From Paenibacillus terricola (GTDB lineage: Bacteria > Bacillota > Bacilli > Paenibacillales > Paenibacillaceae), in NCBI RefSeq assembly GCF_014779765.1, contig NZ_JACXZA010000004.1:558001-622000 (forward strand): a stretch of DNA of 64,000 nt, given 5' to 3'. The notes under the pieces are model-generated. The model was not told where the DNA came from. It was given only the letters and a program-made list of their open reading frames with translations, and did not search any database. The translations under genes were made by a program, and so were the position numbers. Shown piece after piece: positions 27,059 through 36,993 of the stretch. How positions within the stretch are numbered: the first letter of the stretch is position 1; each line of letters starts with the position of its first letter.

Positions 27059-28261
27059 ATGTCGTTGAAAGGTAAACATCTGTTTACTTCGGAATCTGTA
27101 ACAGAAGGTCATCCGGATAAGATCTGCGACCAGATCTCTGATGCAGTACTAGACGCATTCCTTGAAGCGGATCCGAACGCGCGTGTAGCGTGCGAAGTGT
27201 CGGTAGCGACGGGGCTCGTGCTTGTCATTGGCGAAATTAGCAGCCGAGCAGACTACATTGATATTCCAGCCATTGTGCGTCGCACGATCAAAGAAATTGG
27301 CTATACCCGTGCCAAATACGGCTTTGATTCGAGCACTTGCGCTGTTCTTACTTCGTTGAATGAGCAGTCGGCTGATATCGCGCAAGGCGTTAACGCTGCT
27401 CTCGAATCTCGTGACGGTAAAGACGTTCAGCAAGAGAATGAAGATATCGGAGCAGGCGACCAAGGCCTTATGTTCGGCTTTGCTACGAATGAAACGCCTG
27501 AACTGATGCCGCTTCCTATCGCGTTGTCGCACCGTATCGCACGTCGTCTGTCCGAAGTTCGCAAGAACGGTCAACTCGACTATCTGCGTCCGGACGGTAA
27601 AACGCAGGTTACGATCGAGTACCAAGACGGCAAGCCTGTTCGCGTCGACACGATCGTCGTATCCACGCAGCATGCAGAAGAAATTACGCTGGAGCAAATT
27701 CAGAAAGATATCCGTGAGCATGTCATTGCACCGGTTGTTCCAACGGAATGGCTGGATGAGCAAACGAAATACTTCATCAACCCTACGGGTCGTTTCGTCA
27801 TTGGCGGACCACAAGGTGATGCGGGTCTGACGGGACGCAAAATTATTGTCGATACTTACGGCGGATATGCTCGCCATGGCGGCGGCGCTTTCTCGGGCAA
27901 AGACCCAACGAAGGTTGACCGTTCGGCAGCATACGCAGCACGCTATGTTGCGAAGAACATCGTAGCTGCTGGTCTCGCTGACAAATGTGAAATCCAACTG
28001 GCATACGCAATCGGCGTAGCGCAGCCAGTATCGATTAACGTCGATACTTATGGTACGGGCAAAGTGAGCGAAGAGAAGCTGGTTGAAGTCATCAAAGCAA
28101 ACTTCGACCTTCGTCCTGCAGGCATTATCAAAATGCTGGATCTTCGCCGTCCGATCTATGGCAAGACAGCGGCATACGGCCACTTCGGCCGTACGGATAT
28201 CGACCTTCCATGGGAACGTGTCGACAAAGCCGAACTGCTCAAAGCTGGCGCACTCGCTTAA
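27059..28261 (+). CDS. metK: S-adenosylmethionine synthetase MetK
   Basis: A 400-residue enzyme making S-adenosylmethionine from ATP and methionine. Signatures: [20 protein letters not shown] at the N-terminus, the MetK signature [10 protein letters not shown] at about residue 120, and the phosphate loop [16 protein letters not shown] at about residues 275-290. The gene carries a strong RBS (TTAGGAGGTTG). Only about 60 bases separate it from the SASP terminator, so no S-box riboswitch fits, unlike many Bacillus metK genes. An inverted repeat CGCAAT-T-ATTGCG at 27012-27024 lies in that gap. Confidence 0.97.
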   Translation: MSLKGKHLFTSESVTEGHPDKICDQISDAVLDAFLEADPNARVACEVSVATGLVLVIGEISSRADYIDIPAIVRRTIKEIGYTRAKYGFDSSTCAVLTSLNEQSADIAQGVNAALESRDGKDVQQENEDIGAGDQGLMFGFATNETPELMPLPIALSHRIARRLSEVRKNGQLDYLRPDGKTQVTIEYQDGKPVRVDTIVVSTQHAEEITLEQIQKDIREHVIAPVVPTEWLDEQTKYFINPTGRFVIGGPQGDAGLTGRKIIVDTYGGYARHGGGAFSGKDPTKVDRSAAYAARYVAKNIVAAGLADKCEIQLAYAIGVAQPVSINVDTYGTGKVSEEKLVEVIKANFDLRPAGIIKMLDLRRPIYGKTAAYGHFGRTDIDLPWERVDKAELLKAGALA

Positions 28262-28283
28262 GCTGCTCTAGTGATCCAATATG

Positions 28284-28316
28284 AACCGAATCGCAAATTG
28301 CGATTCGGTTTTTTCG
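28284..28316 (+). terminator. Terminator after metK
   Basis: ACCGAATCGCA pairs with TGCGATTCGGT around a short loop, followed by TTTTTTC. Confidence 0.92.
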
Positions 28317-28323
28317 TGTGCAA

Positions 28324-28353
28324 CCTAAACTTTCCCACGACTTGAACCGACAA
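28324..28353 (+). promoter_or_regulatory. ECF-like promoter block of the third SLH gene
   Basis: CCTAAACTTTCC at 28324-28335, 11 bases, then CCGACA at 28347-28352. Seen as TAAAC-N17-CGAC it fits a SigX-like ECF promoter. It matches the block before the SLH gene at 15549 in sequence and spacing. Confidence 0.55.
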
Positions 28354-28388
28354 AATAGGTACGACTGTCTTGCTGGGGAGAGGATATT

Positions 28389-31300
28389 TTGAAACATTAT
28401 CGGAGAAGCATAAGCTTCATTATTGCCGCAGTTCTTATGCTGCAGCTAGGAATGCCTGACTGGACAGGTTTGTCTGGTCAAGTAGAGGCTGCGACGACAA
28501 CGCCAGTCATTGTAGGCACATATCCTGCCAACGGCGCTACTAACGTTCCAGGCAATGCTAATTTAAAGATTACTTTCGATGAACCAGTAATTAAGGGATC
28601 TTCATCTGCCTATATTCATGTCCGTAGAGTAGATACGAACGAGGAAATCAATACGATTGCAGCGTCCTCGTCTTACGTCTCGCTTAACGCGACTGGGTAT
28701 GTGGCGACGATTGGACTACCTACTAATCTGACTGCCGGCTTAGCTTATTATGTACGGATTGATCAAGGCGCTTTCGTTAATGTATCGAATGGAGCGAACT
28801 TCGATGGATTGAGCGACGCTACGGCATGGCGTTTCGAAGTAGGAGCAGCGGACACGACAGCGCCCTACGCGACTGTCTATTCACCGGCTCTGAGCGCAAC
28901 GAACGTTGTACCTACAACGCCTTTGACCATTACGTTCAATGAGCCCGTCTATGCCTCCACCGGCTATATTACAATTACAAGAACGGGCGGAGATACGCAG
29001 AGCATTGATGTCGGCTCAGCATCGGTTACTGGTAGCGGGACTAGCATAATCACGGTTATACCTGATCTGCGTCTGCAATCCTCCAGCGATTATTCAGTGA
29101 GCGTACCGGCTGGCGCGTTCAAAGATAGCGCGGGCAACAATTACGCTGGTATTTCAAACTGGAATTTCAGTACGGCAAAGCCGCCTATGACTGTGAAATA
29201 TACGCCTTCGAATTATGCAATGGGGATAAACACAACGGATGATTTAGTAATGACCGTAACGAATTTCTCCTCACTGACTAAAGGATCCGGCAACATCACC
29301 ATTAAACGAATTGGGGACAATTCGCAATTTCAACAAATTGACGTAAATTCAAGTGCAGTCTCGATTAATCAAAATGTCATTACGATTCGTCATTCTTCTT
29401 TTGAATCGAACAAAAGCTATTATGTGCTGGTCGATGCAGGAGCATTCCTGTCCGGCAGTACGGTGTATCAAGGCATCAATAACGCATCAGAATGGACATT
29501 CTCCACCACTTCAGGAGTTGATACAACAGCACCTAAAGTGACAGCGTTAACCCCTGTCACGAACGGGGCCGTATCGGTAGCATCCGCAAGTCTTGTGATG
29601 ACATTCGATGAGCCGGTCTATCCGAGCGGCGGCAGCATCGTGATCAAGAATAGCAGCACGAATGCTGTCTTCCAGACAATTATGCTGACTTCCTCGAACG
29701 TAAAGGGCGGGGGAACGAATACGATAACGATCGACCATAATCCATTCATTACGAATACCTCGTATTATGTGGAAATCGGTTCGCAGGCGTTCCGTGATCT
29801 TGCGGGCAATTATTATGTCGGCATGACAGCGAGTACGGATTGGTCATTCCGCGTGACGACGGATTCTGTTCCGCCAGTCATTGCATCGCTGGCACCCGTT
29901 AACGGAGCAGACAATGTGCCGATTGATTCCAAGCTGTCCATTACGTTTAATGAGTCTATCCAGCTGCTGAAAAGCACAGGAAGTGCTGTCATTCGTCGGA
30001 GCGGTTCGACCACAGGTGCGATAAATGCGACATTGTCGCTCGATTCAACGGATTCGAAGAAACTGATTCTTACACCGCAATCGAGTATGACAGCTTCGGC
30101 AACCTATTATGTTGAACTGGCAGAAGGCGCAATAGCCGATCTGGCGGGCAATCGATTCGCAGGCATTCAGAACGAAGTGCAGTGGAAGTTCGGCACGGTT
30201 GGTTCGGACCGCACTGCGCCAATATTCAGCAACGCTGTTATGTCTGGCTCTTCGACCATAGTACTGACCTATAACGAAAACCTTGATACGACATCGGTGC
30301 CATCAACGGGCAACTATTATGTGACGGTCAATGATGAGCCGCGAGGCGTCATTCAGGTACAGGTTTCGGGTAACACCGTCACATTGACGTTGGCAAGCGG
30401 CGTTATTTACGGACAGACCGTGAGACTGACGTATTCCAAAGGCACTCGTCCTATTCAGGACTTGTCGGCTAACACAGCATCAAGTATGTCCAACGTGAAC
30501 GTCACGAATACGATTAATACGACACTGCCTAAGCCTATAAGCGGATCCGTTAGCGGAAATGTAATTATGCTGACGTTCAATCAGGAATTGGCAACACTCA
30601 ATAGTTATGCTTACACGCAGTTTAATGTCAAATTTAATGGATACTCGGTTTCCATTGCAGGCATCGAGAAGGCGGGGGCAGTATTGTTGATTCGTTTAGG
30701 ATCTACAATATCATCGGATTCCGCGGTATCGGTCAGTTATACGCAAGGTTCATATCCGGTGTATGACAACAACGGCAACGCGCTGCAGACGTTTGGCGAT
30801 TTCTATGTGACGAATAGCCTTGATACTACCGCTCCTGTTCTGCAATCGATATCGGCAAGCGGTTCGACTTTGATCCTCACTTACAACGAAGGATTGAATA
30901 CTTCGTATTTGCCAGGAAAATCATCGTACTCGGTTCTCGGCAATGGAATATCGAGGACGATCAATGCGGTTGAAATCTCGAATAATCAAGTCATTCTGAC
31001 GCTGACAAGCTCACTGGCAGGTATAGGGAATATTCTTGTTACGTATGTGCCAAGCACATCGGCGCTGCGAGATTTGAACGGTAACCTTGCCAGCGGTTTC
31101 AGCGGCATTCAAGCTGTTTCTACCGGCAATTCAAGTGTGGCTTCCGCCATTGTGAATGGCACGACACTGACATTGCAGTTCAATCAGACGTTGCATTCAT
31201 CCTATGTACCGAAGACGAATCAATTCACCGTTAGAACAGCAGGTTTAACAACGCCTGTCGCCAATGTACAAGTATCCGGAAGCAGCGTGACGCTTACGCT

Positions 31301-32747
31301 GTATACGGCGATCGTAGCGAACAATACGGTAACCGTCAGCTATTCATCGGATTCAGGCGGATTGCGGAACACATCCGGCGTATTAGTATCTTCCTTTAGC
31401 GACATCAATGTATTTAACCAGACATCGTCGGGATCAACGGGCGGCGGCAGCGGCGGTGGCGGCGGAGGAACGTTCGATGCAACGCCAGACGGAGCGATCG
31501 TCCTGCAGCCAGGTCATTATACGACTGGCTCGTCGATGTCACCAGGCAGTCAACTGGCGAACCAGTACACGGTCCTTGAGGAGAGCTTGAACAATGCCTA
31601 CAAGGCAGCACGCTCGATTAGCACGTCGAACCCGCGGGTACAGCTGAATATTGGTGATTCCGAGAAAGCAGGGCTTGCTTCCATTCCGCTGCAGGCGCTG
31701 GAGAACGCCAAGAACTCAGGCGGCACGCCAACCTTCATCGTAAAGTATGGTGATATCACGTATGAAATCCCATGCAACGCGCTGGACTATGCACAAATTG
31801 CGAAAACGCTGAATGTCGGGGGCACAACGGGTTACTTGCAAGTTAAGATCGACAAGAATGCACCAAGCTTGTCCTACACGCTTACAAGTGCAATTAACCG
31901 TGCCGGTGCGATTACTTATGTTAGCCCGGTACGCTTTGAACTTGACGTCACAGCAGGCGGCGTGGTGAAAGAGTGGACGGATCTCACGCAGTATGTGACA
32001 AGAAGCTTCACAACGACGGCGGCGGTAACGGGACGCCAGGCGGCAGTTGTGTGGGTAGACCCGGCAACAAACGTTCTCTCCTACTTGCCGACGAAGGTAA
32101 CGACAGAGGGGAACAGCTATAAAGTATCCTTCATGAGCAAAGGAAACAACAGCTACGCAGTCGTGAAGGGGAATGTGACTTACAGCGATACAAGCTCGCA
32201 TTGGGCGAATACGAATATTATGCTGATGGCGAACAAGTATATCGTTGAAGGACGCAGTACGTCGAAATTTGAGCCAAGCAAGCCGATTACGCGTGGCGAA
32301 TTCGCGATGTTCATCGCTCGCGGGCTTGGACTCTCCGGCGATAAGAATGCTGCTGCAGCATTCTCCGACTTGAAGACGAATACAGCGCTTGCCGCTTATG
32401 TCGGCGCTGCATCGAAGGCGGGCATTGTCCAAGGCAACTCGGATGGAACCTTCAAGCCGAACAACTTTATTACAAGACAGGAAGCGGCTGCGATGTTGAA
32501 CCGTGCGGCATCGGTAGCAGGCAGCAATGTTACGCTGCCTCAGACAGCGACAGCTTACCTGCAGCGGTTCAAGGATAAGAAGCAGATTGGGCAATGGGCG
32601 CAGCAGGATGTTGCTAAGTCGGTCTATACAGGCTTTATTACTGGAACGACCTCGACAACATTCGCCCCGCTATCGAACACAACGCGTGCGGAAGCAACCA
32701 TTATGATTCAACGGCTGTTAACGTACGTCGGGTTTCTTCAGTCTTAA
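28389..32747 (+). CDS. Exported SLH protein with Big_5 and SwmB-type repeats
   Basis: A 1452-residue surface protein starting at TTG 28389 after GGGAGAGG. A signal peptide core (ISFIIAAVLMLQLGM) ends near VEAA. About five Big_5-type Ig-like domains follow in the first 600 residues, each opening with a P-x-NGATNVP-x-LxITFDEPV-like strand. Four SwmB-type repeats then run over about residues 610-1015 (LILTYNE-x-LNT...VTLTL). A Gly/Ser linker at about residue 1018-1028 leads to a beta domain, and three SLH domains end the protein (ITRGEFAMFIARGL, ITRQEAAAMLNRAA, TTRAEATIMIQRLL). The SLH motifs are close to the TRAE consensus for SCWP binding. Likely an anchored adhesin or S-layer-associated fibre; the ligand is unknown. 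Confidence 0.9.
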   Translation: MKHYRRSISFIIAAVLMLQLGMPDWTGLSGQVEAATTTPVIVGTYPANGATNVPGNANLKITFDEPVIKGSSSAYIHVRRVDTNEEINTIAASSSYVSLNATGYVATIGLPTNLTAGLAYYVRIDQGAFVNVSNGANFDGLSDATAWRFEVGAADTTAPYATVYSPALSATNVVPTTPLTITFNEPVYASTGYITITRTGGDTQSIDVGSASVTGSGTSIITVIPDLRLQSSSDYSVSVPAGAFKDSAGNNYAGISNWNFSTAKPPMTVKYTPSNYAMGINTTDDLVMTVTNFSSLTKGSGNITIKRIGDNSQFQQIDVNSSAVSINQNVITIRHSSFESNKSYYVLVDAGAFLSGSTVYQGINNASEWTFSTTSGVDTTAPKVTALTPVTNGAVSVASASLVMTFDEPVYPSGGSIVIKNSSTNAVFQTIMLTSSNVKGGGTNTITIDHNPFITNTSYYVEIGSQAFRDLAGNYYVGMTASTDWSFRVTTDSVPPVIASLAPVNGADNVPIDSKLSITFNESIQLLKSTGSAVIRRSGSTTGAINATLSLDSTDSKKLILTPQSSMTASATYYVELAEGAIADLAGNRFAGIQNEVQWKFGTVGSDRTAPIFSNAVMSGSSTIVLTYNENLDTTSVPSTGNYYVTVNDEPRGVIQVQVSGNTVTLTLASGVIYGQTVRLTYSKGTRPIQDLSANTASSMSNVNVTNTINTTLPKPISGSVSGNVIMLTFNQELATLNSYAYTQFNVKFNGYSVSIAGIEKAGAVLLIRLGSTISSDSAVSVSYTQGSYPVYDNNGNALQTFGDFYVTNSLDTTAPVLQSISASGSTLILTYNEGLNTSYLPGKSSYSVLGNGISRTINAVEISNNQVILTLTSSLAGIGNILVTYVPSTSALRDLNGNLASGFSGIQAVSTGNSSVASAIVNGTTLTLQFNQTLHSSYVPKTNQFTVRTAGLTTPVANVQVSGSSVTLTLYTAIVANNTVTVSYSSDSGGLRNTSGVLVSSFSDINVFNQTSSGSTGGGSGGGGGGTFDATPDGAIVLQPGHYTTGSSMSPGSQLANQYTVLEESLNNAYKAARSISTSNPRVQLNIGDSEKAGLASIPLQALENAKNSGGTPTFIVKYGDITYEIPCNALDYAQIAKTLNVGGTTGYLQVKIDKNAPSLSYTLTSAINRAGAITYVSPVRFELDVTAGGVVKEWTDLTQYVTRSFTTTAAVTGRQAAVVWVDPATNVLSYLPTKVTTEGNSYKVSFMSKGNNSYAVVKGNVTYSDTSSHWANTNIMLMANKYIVEGRSTSKFEPSKPITRGEFAMFIARGLGLSGDKNAAAAFSDLKTNTALAAYVGAASKAGIVQGNSDGTFKPNNFITRQEAAAMLNRAASVAGSNVTLPQTATAYLQRFKDKKQIGQWAQQDVAKSVYTGFITGTTSTTFAPLSNTTRAEATIMIQRLLTYVGFLQS

Positions 32748-32759
32748 TTAATCGTGAAG

Positions 32760-32812
32760 AACGTCCTCCACAGGATCGATAGATGATCCTTGGGAGGACG
32801 TTTTATTTTGGA
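32760..32812 (+). terminator. Terminator after the third SLH gene
   Basis: AACGTCCTCC (32760-32769) pairs with GGAGGACGTT (32793-32802). A second inner stem AGGATC/GATCCT lies between them, and TTTTATTTT follows. Confidence 0.85.
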
Positions 32813-32871
32813 GACAAGTTGATAGAGGATTTTTCATATGACTGCACCGTTAATAGAGTTATTCTATCGGC

Positions 32872-32906
32872 TGTAACTTTTCTACCGTATCGTAGTCTAT
32901 ACTTAA
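32872..32906 (+). promoter_or_regulatory. Possible ECF-like promoter of the phosphodiester-glycosidase gene
   Basis: TGTAAC at 32872-32877 equals the SigX -35 of B. subtilis. AGTC lies at 32894-32897 (16 spacing), and CTATACTTAA at 32897-32906 is the same 10-mer seen at 19836 before the S-layer gene. The -10 match is weaker than for the two blocks at 15469 and 28324. Confidence 0.35.
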
Positions 32907-32939
32907 TAGACTTTACGGATGGGAGAGTTGCGTAAAAAC

Positions 32940-35669
32940 ATGGTTGTGAACAACAAGAACCTTCAGATGATATCATCGCGAAGCGTATCGAAGCTTGTCA
33001 TATTGGCGCTAGGGGGCGTACTGCTGCTGCAGCCGCTCCAGTCGGGCGCCGTCATTTATGCAGAAACGGTTCAGACGCAGACGACAGCTACTTCGGCAGC
33101 AGTTGAGATAAAGACGGCAAATGCAAAGCTGACGCAGCAGAAGCAGGAAATGATCGCTTCAGGCGTGAAGCGGGTTGATTATGTATGGTCACCCCTCACA
33201 GGTACTGGGACAGTCAACATTCATGTAGTCGAAATTGATTTGACGAACCCTTATGTGCAATTAAATGCAATCAGCGGCAAGAACAACACGGTTGCTAGTT
33301 TGAATAACGTATTGAACATGGCGAAGGAAACGGGCGCAGTCGCAGCGATTAACGCCGACGTGTTCCAGACAAGCAGCTCCTCGGAAGGCTCGCCAATGGG
33401 ACCGCAGATCACGAGCGGCAAGCTCATGTCGGGGCCGATGGCGCTTCAGGGCATGTATGCGTTCAGCGTATCGAAGGACAAGGTGCCATCGATTGATCTC
33501 TACGGATTCGACGGCATCGTAACGGCTGCAGACGGTACAACATTCCCTATCGCGGGGATGAATGAATCGGCCTATACGACAGAGCCGGACAAACAGTCAA
33601 GCCATAAGAACTCTATTTATTTATATACGGATTCGTGGGCTGCATCGAGCCATCCGAAGGACAGCAGCACAACGCCAACCGAGGTGCTGGTATCTGGCGG
33701 CATCGTACAGCAAATCTCGGATGGGACGACGCTCACTGTAACGCCGCCTGCAGACGGTTATATTTTGCGTGCGCATGGCACGGCAGCGAAGTTTGTGCGA
33801 GAGCATCTGACGGTCGGTTCGAATGTGACATCCGATTATAATCTTGTCTCGAAGACGACGGGCGCTAAAGTGGACGCTTCTTCGATGCAAATGATGGTCG
33901 GCGGACATACGATTCTCGTCGATCAAGGCAAGGCCGCAACGTTCTCACGTGATATTACAGGTGTGAGCGGTGCTAGTAACGTATATCGTACGGCAGTCGG
34001 CTATACGAAGGACGCGAATAAGGTACTGCTGTTCACAGCGGAAGGGACGTCCACACGCAATGGCATGTCGCTGAAGGAACTGCAAGAAGCGATGGTCGGA
34101 CTTGGCGTATGGAAAGGCGTCAATCTCGATGGCGGCGGTTCGACGACGATGGTGGAACGTCCGCTCGGCGAGTTTGCGCTGAAAGTAACGCATCCAACGA
34201 CCGGCGGTACATATCTGCGTCCAGTGGCTAACGGAATCGGCGTATACAGCACGGCGCCGCAGGGCTCGCTGAAAGGGCTGGTAGCCAGCGGACCAAGCAC
34301 GATGTTTATCGGACAGACGGCGACTTTCGGACTTAAAGCATATGACAGCTACTACAACCCGGTTGATGCGAGTACGCTGCAGCAGCAGTGGAAAACGAAT
34401 GGGTCTATCGGAATGTTCGCAGGAAACACGTTCACAGCGCTGAAGAGCGGATCGGGATCGATCCAAGTTGCGTCCGCGGGCATTACGGGCGAATACCCGG
34501 TTTCAGTAATTGGCGCGGATCAGATTGCATCCATGTCTATTGACGCATCGGCTGCAGGACTCGCTGCTGGGACCAATATAACAGCAAACGTAAAAATTAC
34601 GACAAAAGACGGACTTAATTTGACAGTTCCTCCCGAATCGATTAAGTGGGAATTCAAAGGATTCAAGGCAACGACGAATGGTAATGCCATTACGATTACC
34701 AGCGTGAATGATAGCGCGGAAGCAGGATATGCAATCGCACGCTATGACGGCTATCCAGTCATGCTCACGCTGACGAAGGGCTCCGCTCCTGTTATGTGGG
34801 AGTCGTTCGAGAAAGTCGGTTACGGTATCACATTCCAAGGAACGGAAGGTGCGGCTGGCAAGGTTGCGATTGTATCGGGACTTCAAGGAAAAGAAGCATC
34901 GAATGCGCTTCAGCTAACGTATGACTTTACGAGCGGCATTGGCAACGGGAAGACGCTTGCAGCATACGCCGTGCTGAACGGCAATGGCAAAGAGGTAAGC
35001 GGTTCGCCTACCGGCATGCAACTCGATGTTTATGGCGACCAAAGCTTCAACTGGCTGCGGATGGAAGTGAAGGATGGAGCGGGTAAGCTCCAGTATGTCG
35101 ATCTGGCAAAGTCGATTGACTGGACAGGCTGGAAGACGCTGACGGTTGACCTCTCTTCATACGGCTTAACAGGGCCAATAACGATCAAACGGATGTATGT
35201 GGCTAACATTGCGCAGGACCAGGATGAGCGTGCTGCCGCTGGGGCGATCGCCTTTGACGATATGAAGATGCTCTATCCGCCGGTCGTGTCTGATTTAACG
35301 CGCCCTGCGATCAAGCTGACGATCAATAAGAAGACCGCAACGGTCAACGGAGCAGATGTTAAGCTGGATACTGCACCAATCGTGTTGAGCGGCGTTACGT
35401 ACCTTCCGCTTCGTTTCATTGCAGATGCTATGGGAGCAGAAGTTGCATGGGATCAAACAAGCAAGAAAGTAACCGTTATTCGGGGAGACAAGCTGCTGGA
35501 GCTCCAGATCGGCAACGCTGATCTTATTGCAGGCGGCATTAGACAACCAGCGCCTGCGGCGCCATTGGTACGTGATGGTCGTACGCTTGTACCGCTCCGA
35601 TTGATCTCCGAGCAACTGGGATTGCTAGTGAACTGGGACGGGTCAGCGAAGACCGTTACAGTGAAGTAA
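32940..35669 (+). CDS. Exported phosphodiester glycosidase-like protein with stalk domain
   Basis: A 909-residue secreted protein. A signal peptide (VSKLVILALGGVLLLQPL) ends near AVIYAE. Residues about 65-435 form an NAGPA-like phosphodiester glycosidase domain (DUF2233), with AAINADVFQ, MMVGGHTILVDQG and GVNLDGGGSTTMV; proteins of this fold cleave sugar-1-phosphodiester links. A BIG2-like Ig domain follows at about 440-520, then a carbohydrate-binding-like beta domain at about 600-770. The end is a copper-amine-oxidase N-terminal (stalk) domain with the PLRFIADAMG and PLRLISEQLG repeats. GGGAGAG at 32921-32927 favours ATG 32940 over the in-frame ATG 32919. Activity on teichoic acid or SCWP phosphodiesters would fit but is inferred. 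Confidence 0.8.
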   Translation: MVVNNKNLQMISSRSVSKLVILALGGVLLLQPLQSGAVIYAETVQTQTTATSAAVEIKTANAKLTQQKQEMIASGVKRVDYVWSPLTGTGTVNIHVVEIDLTNPYVQLNAISGKNNTVASLNNVLNMAKETGAVAAINADVFQTSSSSEGSPMGPQITSGKLMSGPMALQGMYAFSVSKDKVPSIDLYGFDGIVTAADGTTFPIAGMNESAYTTEPDKQSSHKNSIYLYTDSWAASSHPKDSSTTPTEVLVSGGIVQQISDGTTLTVTPPADGYILRAHGTAAKFVREHLTVGSNVTSDYNLVSKTTGAKVDASSMQMMVGGHTILVDQGKAATFSRDITGVSGASNVYRTAVGYTKDANKVLLFTAEGTSTRNGMSLKELQEAMVGLGVWKGVNLDGGGSTTMVERPLGEFALKVTHPTTGGTYLRPVANGIGVYSTAPQGSLKGLVASGPSTMFIGQTATFGLKAYDSYYNPVDASTLQQQWKTNGSIGMFAGNTFTALKSGSGSIQVASAGITGEYPVSVIGADQIASMSIDASAAGLAAGTNITANVKITTKDGLNLTVPPESIKWEFKGFKATTNGNAITITSVNDSAEAGYAIARYDGYPVMLTLTKGSAPVMWESFEKVGYGITFQGTEGAAGKVAIVSGLQGKEASNALQLTYDFTSGIGNGKTLAAYAVLNGNGKEVSGSPTGMQLDVYGDQSFNWLRMEVKDGAGKLQYVDLAKSIDWTGWKTLTVDLSSYGLTGPITIKRMYVANIAQDQDERAAAGAIAFDDMKMLYPPVVSDLTRPAIKLTINKKTATVNGADVKLDTAPIVLSGVTYLPLRFIADAMGAEVAWDQTSKKVTVIRGDKLLELQIGNADLIAGGIRQPAPAAPLVRDGRTLVPLRLISEQLGLLVNWDGSAKTVTVK

Positions 35670-35729
35670 AAAGATCCGCTGTTTACCAATCTGTTTATTG
35701 AAAATGGTTTCCTTGGAAAGCGGCAAGTT

Positions 35730-35738
35730 TGCTATAAT
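35730..35738 (+). promoter_or_regulatory. Extended -10 promoter of degS-degU
   Basis: TGCTATAAT is a perfect extended -10 (TGnTATAAT). A -35-like TTGGAA at 35713-35718 has a short spacing of 14, so the extended -10 probably carries most of the recognition. Confidence 0.6.
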
Positions 35739-35825
35739 AGAAAAGCTGGACTATTGAACAACCTCTATAAGTTCACTTTCAAAAAGTGAAGCAGCTTTCG
35801 TTGTAGAAAGGAAACCGACGCAACC

Positions 35826-36986
35826 ATGGACAACCGGATTAATGATATCAATCGGATTATTAGCAATGCGATCAATGTCATGGAAGACAGCAAGGTGCAA
35901 ATTTTCGAAATATGCGAATCGGCGCGCCAGGAGCTGCAGATGCTGGAGCTTGAGCTGAATACGGTTATTCAAGAAACATCCGAAATCATCAAGAAGGCGG
36001 ATGAGCTTGAACGTCAGTATCGGTTGGCGCGCATTCGCTTGACTGAAGTAAGTCGTGATTTTGTCAAATATAACGAGCATGATATTAAAGCCGCTTACGA
36101 GAAAGCTACACAAATTCAGATTGAGAAAATAATGGTGGCCGAGAAGGAACAGCATTTGAAGGCGCGCCGGGACGAGCTTCAGAAGCGAGTGAAGAACGTT
36201 GATCTGTCCATTGAACGGGCGCAGACGATTCATTCGCAGATTAACGTCGTACTGGAGTATTTGTCAGGCGACCTCAATCATGTAACCCGAATTCTCGAGT
36301 CCGCTAAGAACCGCCAGTTGATTGGACTGAAGATTATTCTTGCGCAAGAAGAGGAACGAAAGCGGATGGCGCGCGATATTCACGACGGGCCTGCGCAGTC
36401 TCTTGCCAATCTAGTTCTAAGGATGGAAATTGCCGAAAGAATGATTGTAAAGCAGGAATTTCAAATGGTGCAACACGAATTAATAGATTTGAAAGCACAA
36501 GTACGCTCCGGCTTAGAAGAGATTCGAAAAATCATTTTCAATCTGAGACCGATGGCATTGGACGATCTAGGATTAGTCCCTACGTTGCGTAAATATGTGC
36601 AGGACTTTGAGGAAAAAACGAGGATTCGAACCACATTCGAAACCGTCGGCCGAGAGATTCGTTTGCCTTCGGCAATGGAGGCCGGCATCTATCGTCTCGT
36701 CCAGGAAGCGTTCACGAATGTCATGAAGCATGCTAATGCGACGTATGTGTCCCTCGAGATGACGTATCAAGCCCAATTGGTTAAATTTATTGTATCGGAT
36801 AACGGTATCGGCTTTCAGGCCGAGCATCAGGAGCCGATATCTACTAATGGGGCGCATTTCGGCTTAATCGGAATGAGAGAACGCGTCGAGCTGCTGGAGG
36901 GGAGGATGGACATCGAATCAATTAAAAATCAGGGAACGAAGATTATAATCCAAGTTCCTATAAACGCACAGGATAGAAAGGAGTAA
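35826..36986 (+). CDS. degS: Sensor histidine kinase DegS
   Basis: A 386-residue soluble kinase with no transmembrane segment, as is usual for DegS. Residues 1-170 are a long coiled-coil sensor region (Glu/Lys-rich heptads). The HisKA_3 box follows (EEERKRMARDIHDGPAQ, phosphorylated His near residue 190), then the HATPase domain with AFTNVMKHANAT and DNGIGF at about residues 295-335. It phosphorylates DegU, which controls exoenzymes, motility, competence and biofilm. A weak-to-medium RBS (GAAAGGA) precedes ATG 35826. degU follows after a few bases. Confidence 0.95.
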   Translation: MDNRINDINRIISNAINVMEDSKVQIFEICESARQELQMLELELNTVIQETSEIIKKADELERQYRLARIRLTEVSRDFVKYNEHDIKAAYEKATQIQIEKIMVAEKEQHLKARRDELQKRVKNVDLSIERAQTIHSQINVVLEYLSGDLNHVTRILESAKNRQLIGLKIILAQEEERKRMARDIHDGPAQSLANLVLRMEIAERMIVKQEFQMVQHELIDLKAQVRSGLEEIRKIIFNLRPMALDDLGLVPTLRKYVQDFEEKTRIRTTFETVGREIRLPSAMEAGIYRLVQEAFTNVMKHANATYVSLEMTYQAQLVKFIVSDNGIGFQAEHQEPISTNGAHFGLIGMRERVELLEGRMDIESIKNQGTKIIIQVPINAQDRKE

Positions 36987-36993
36987 CATGACG

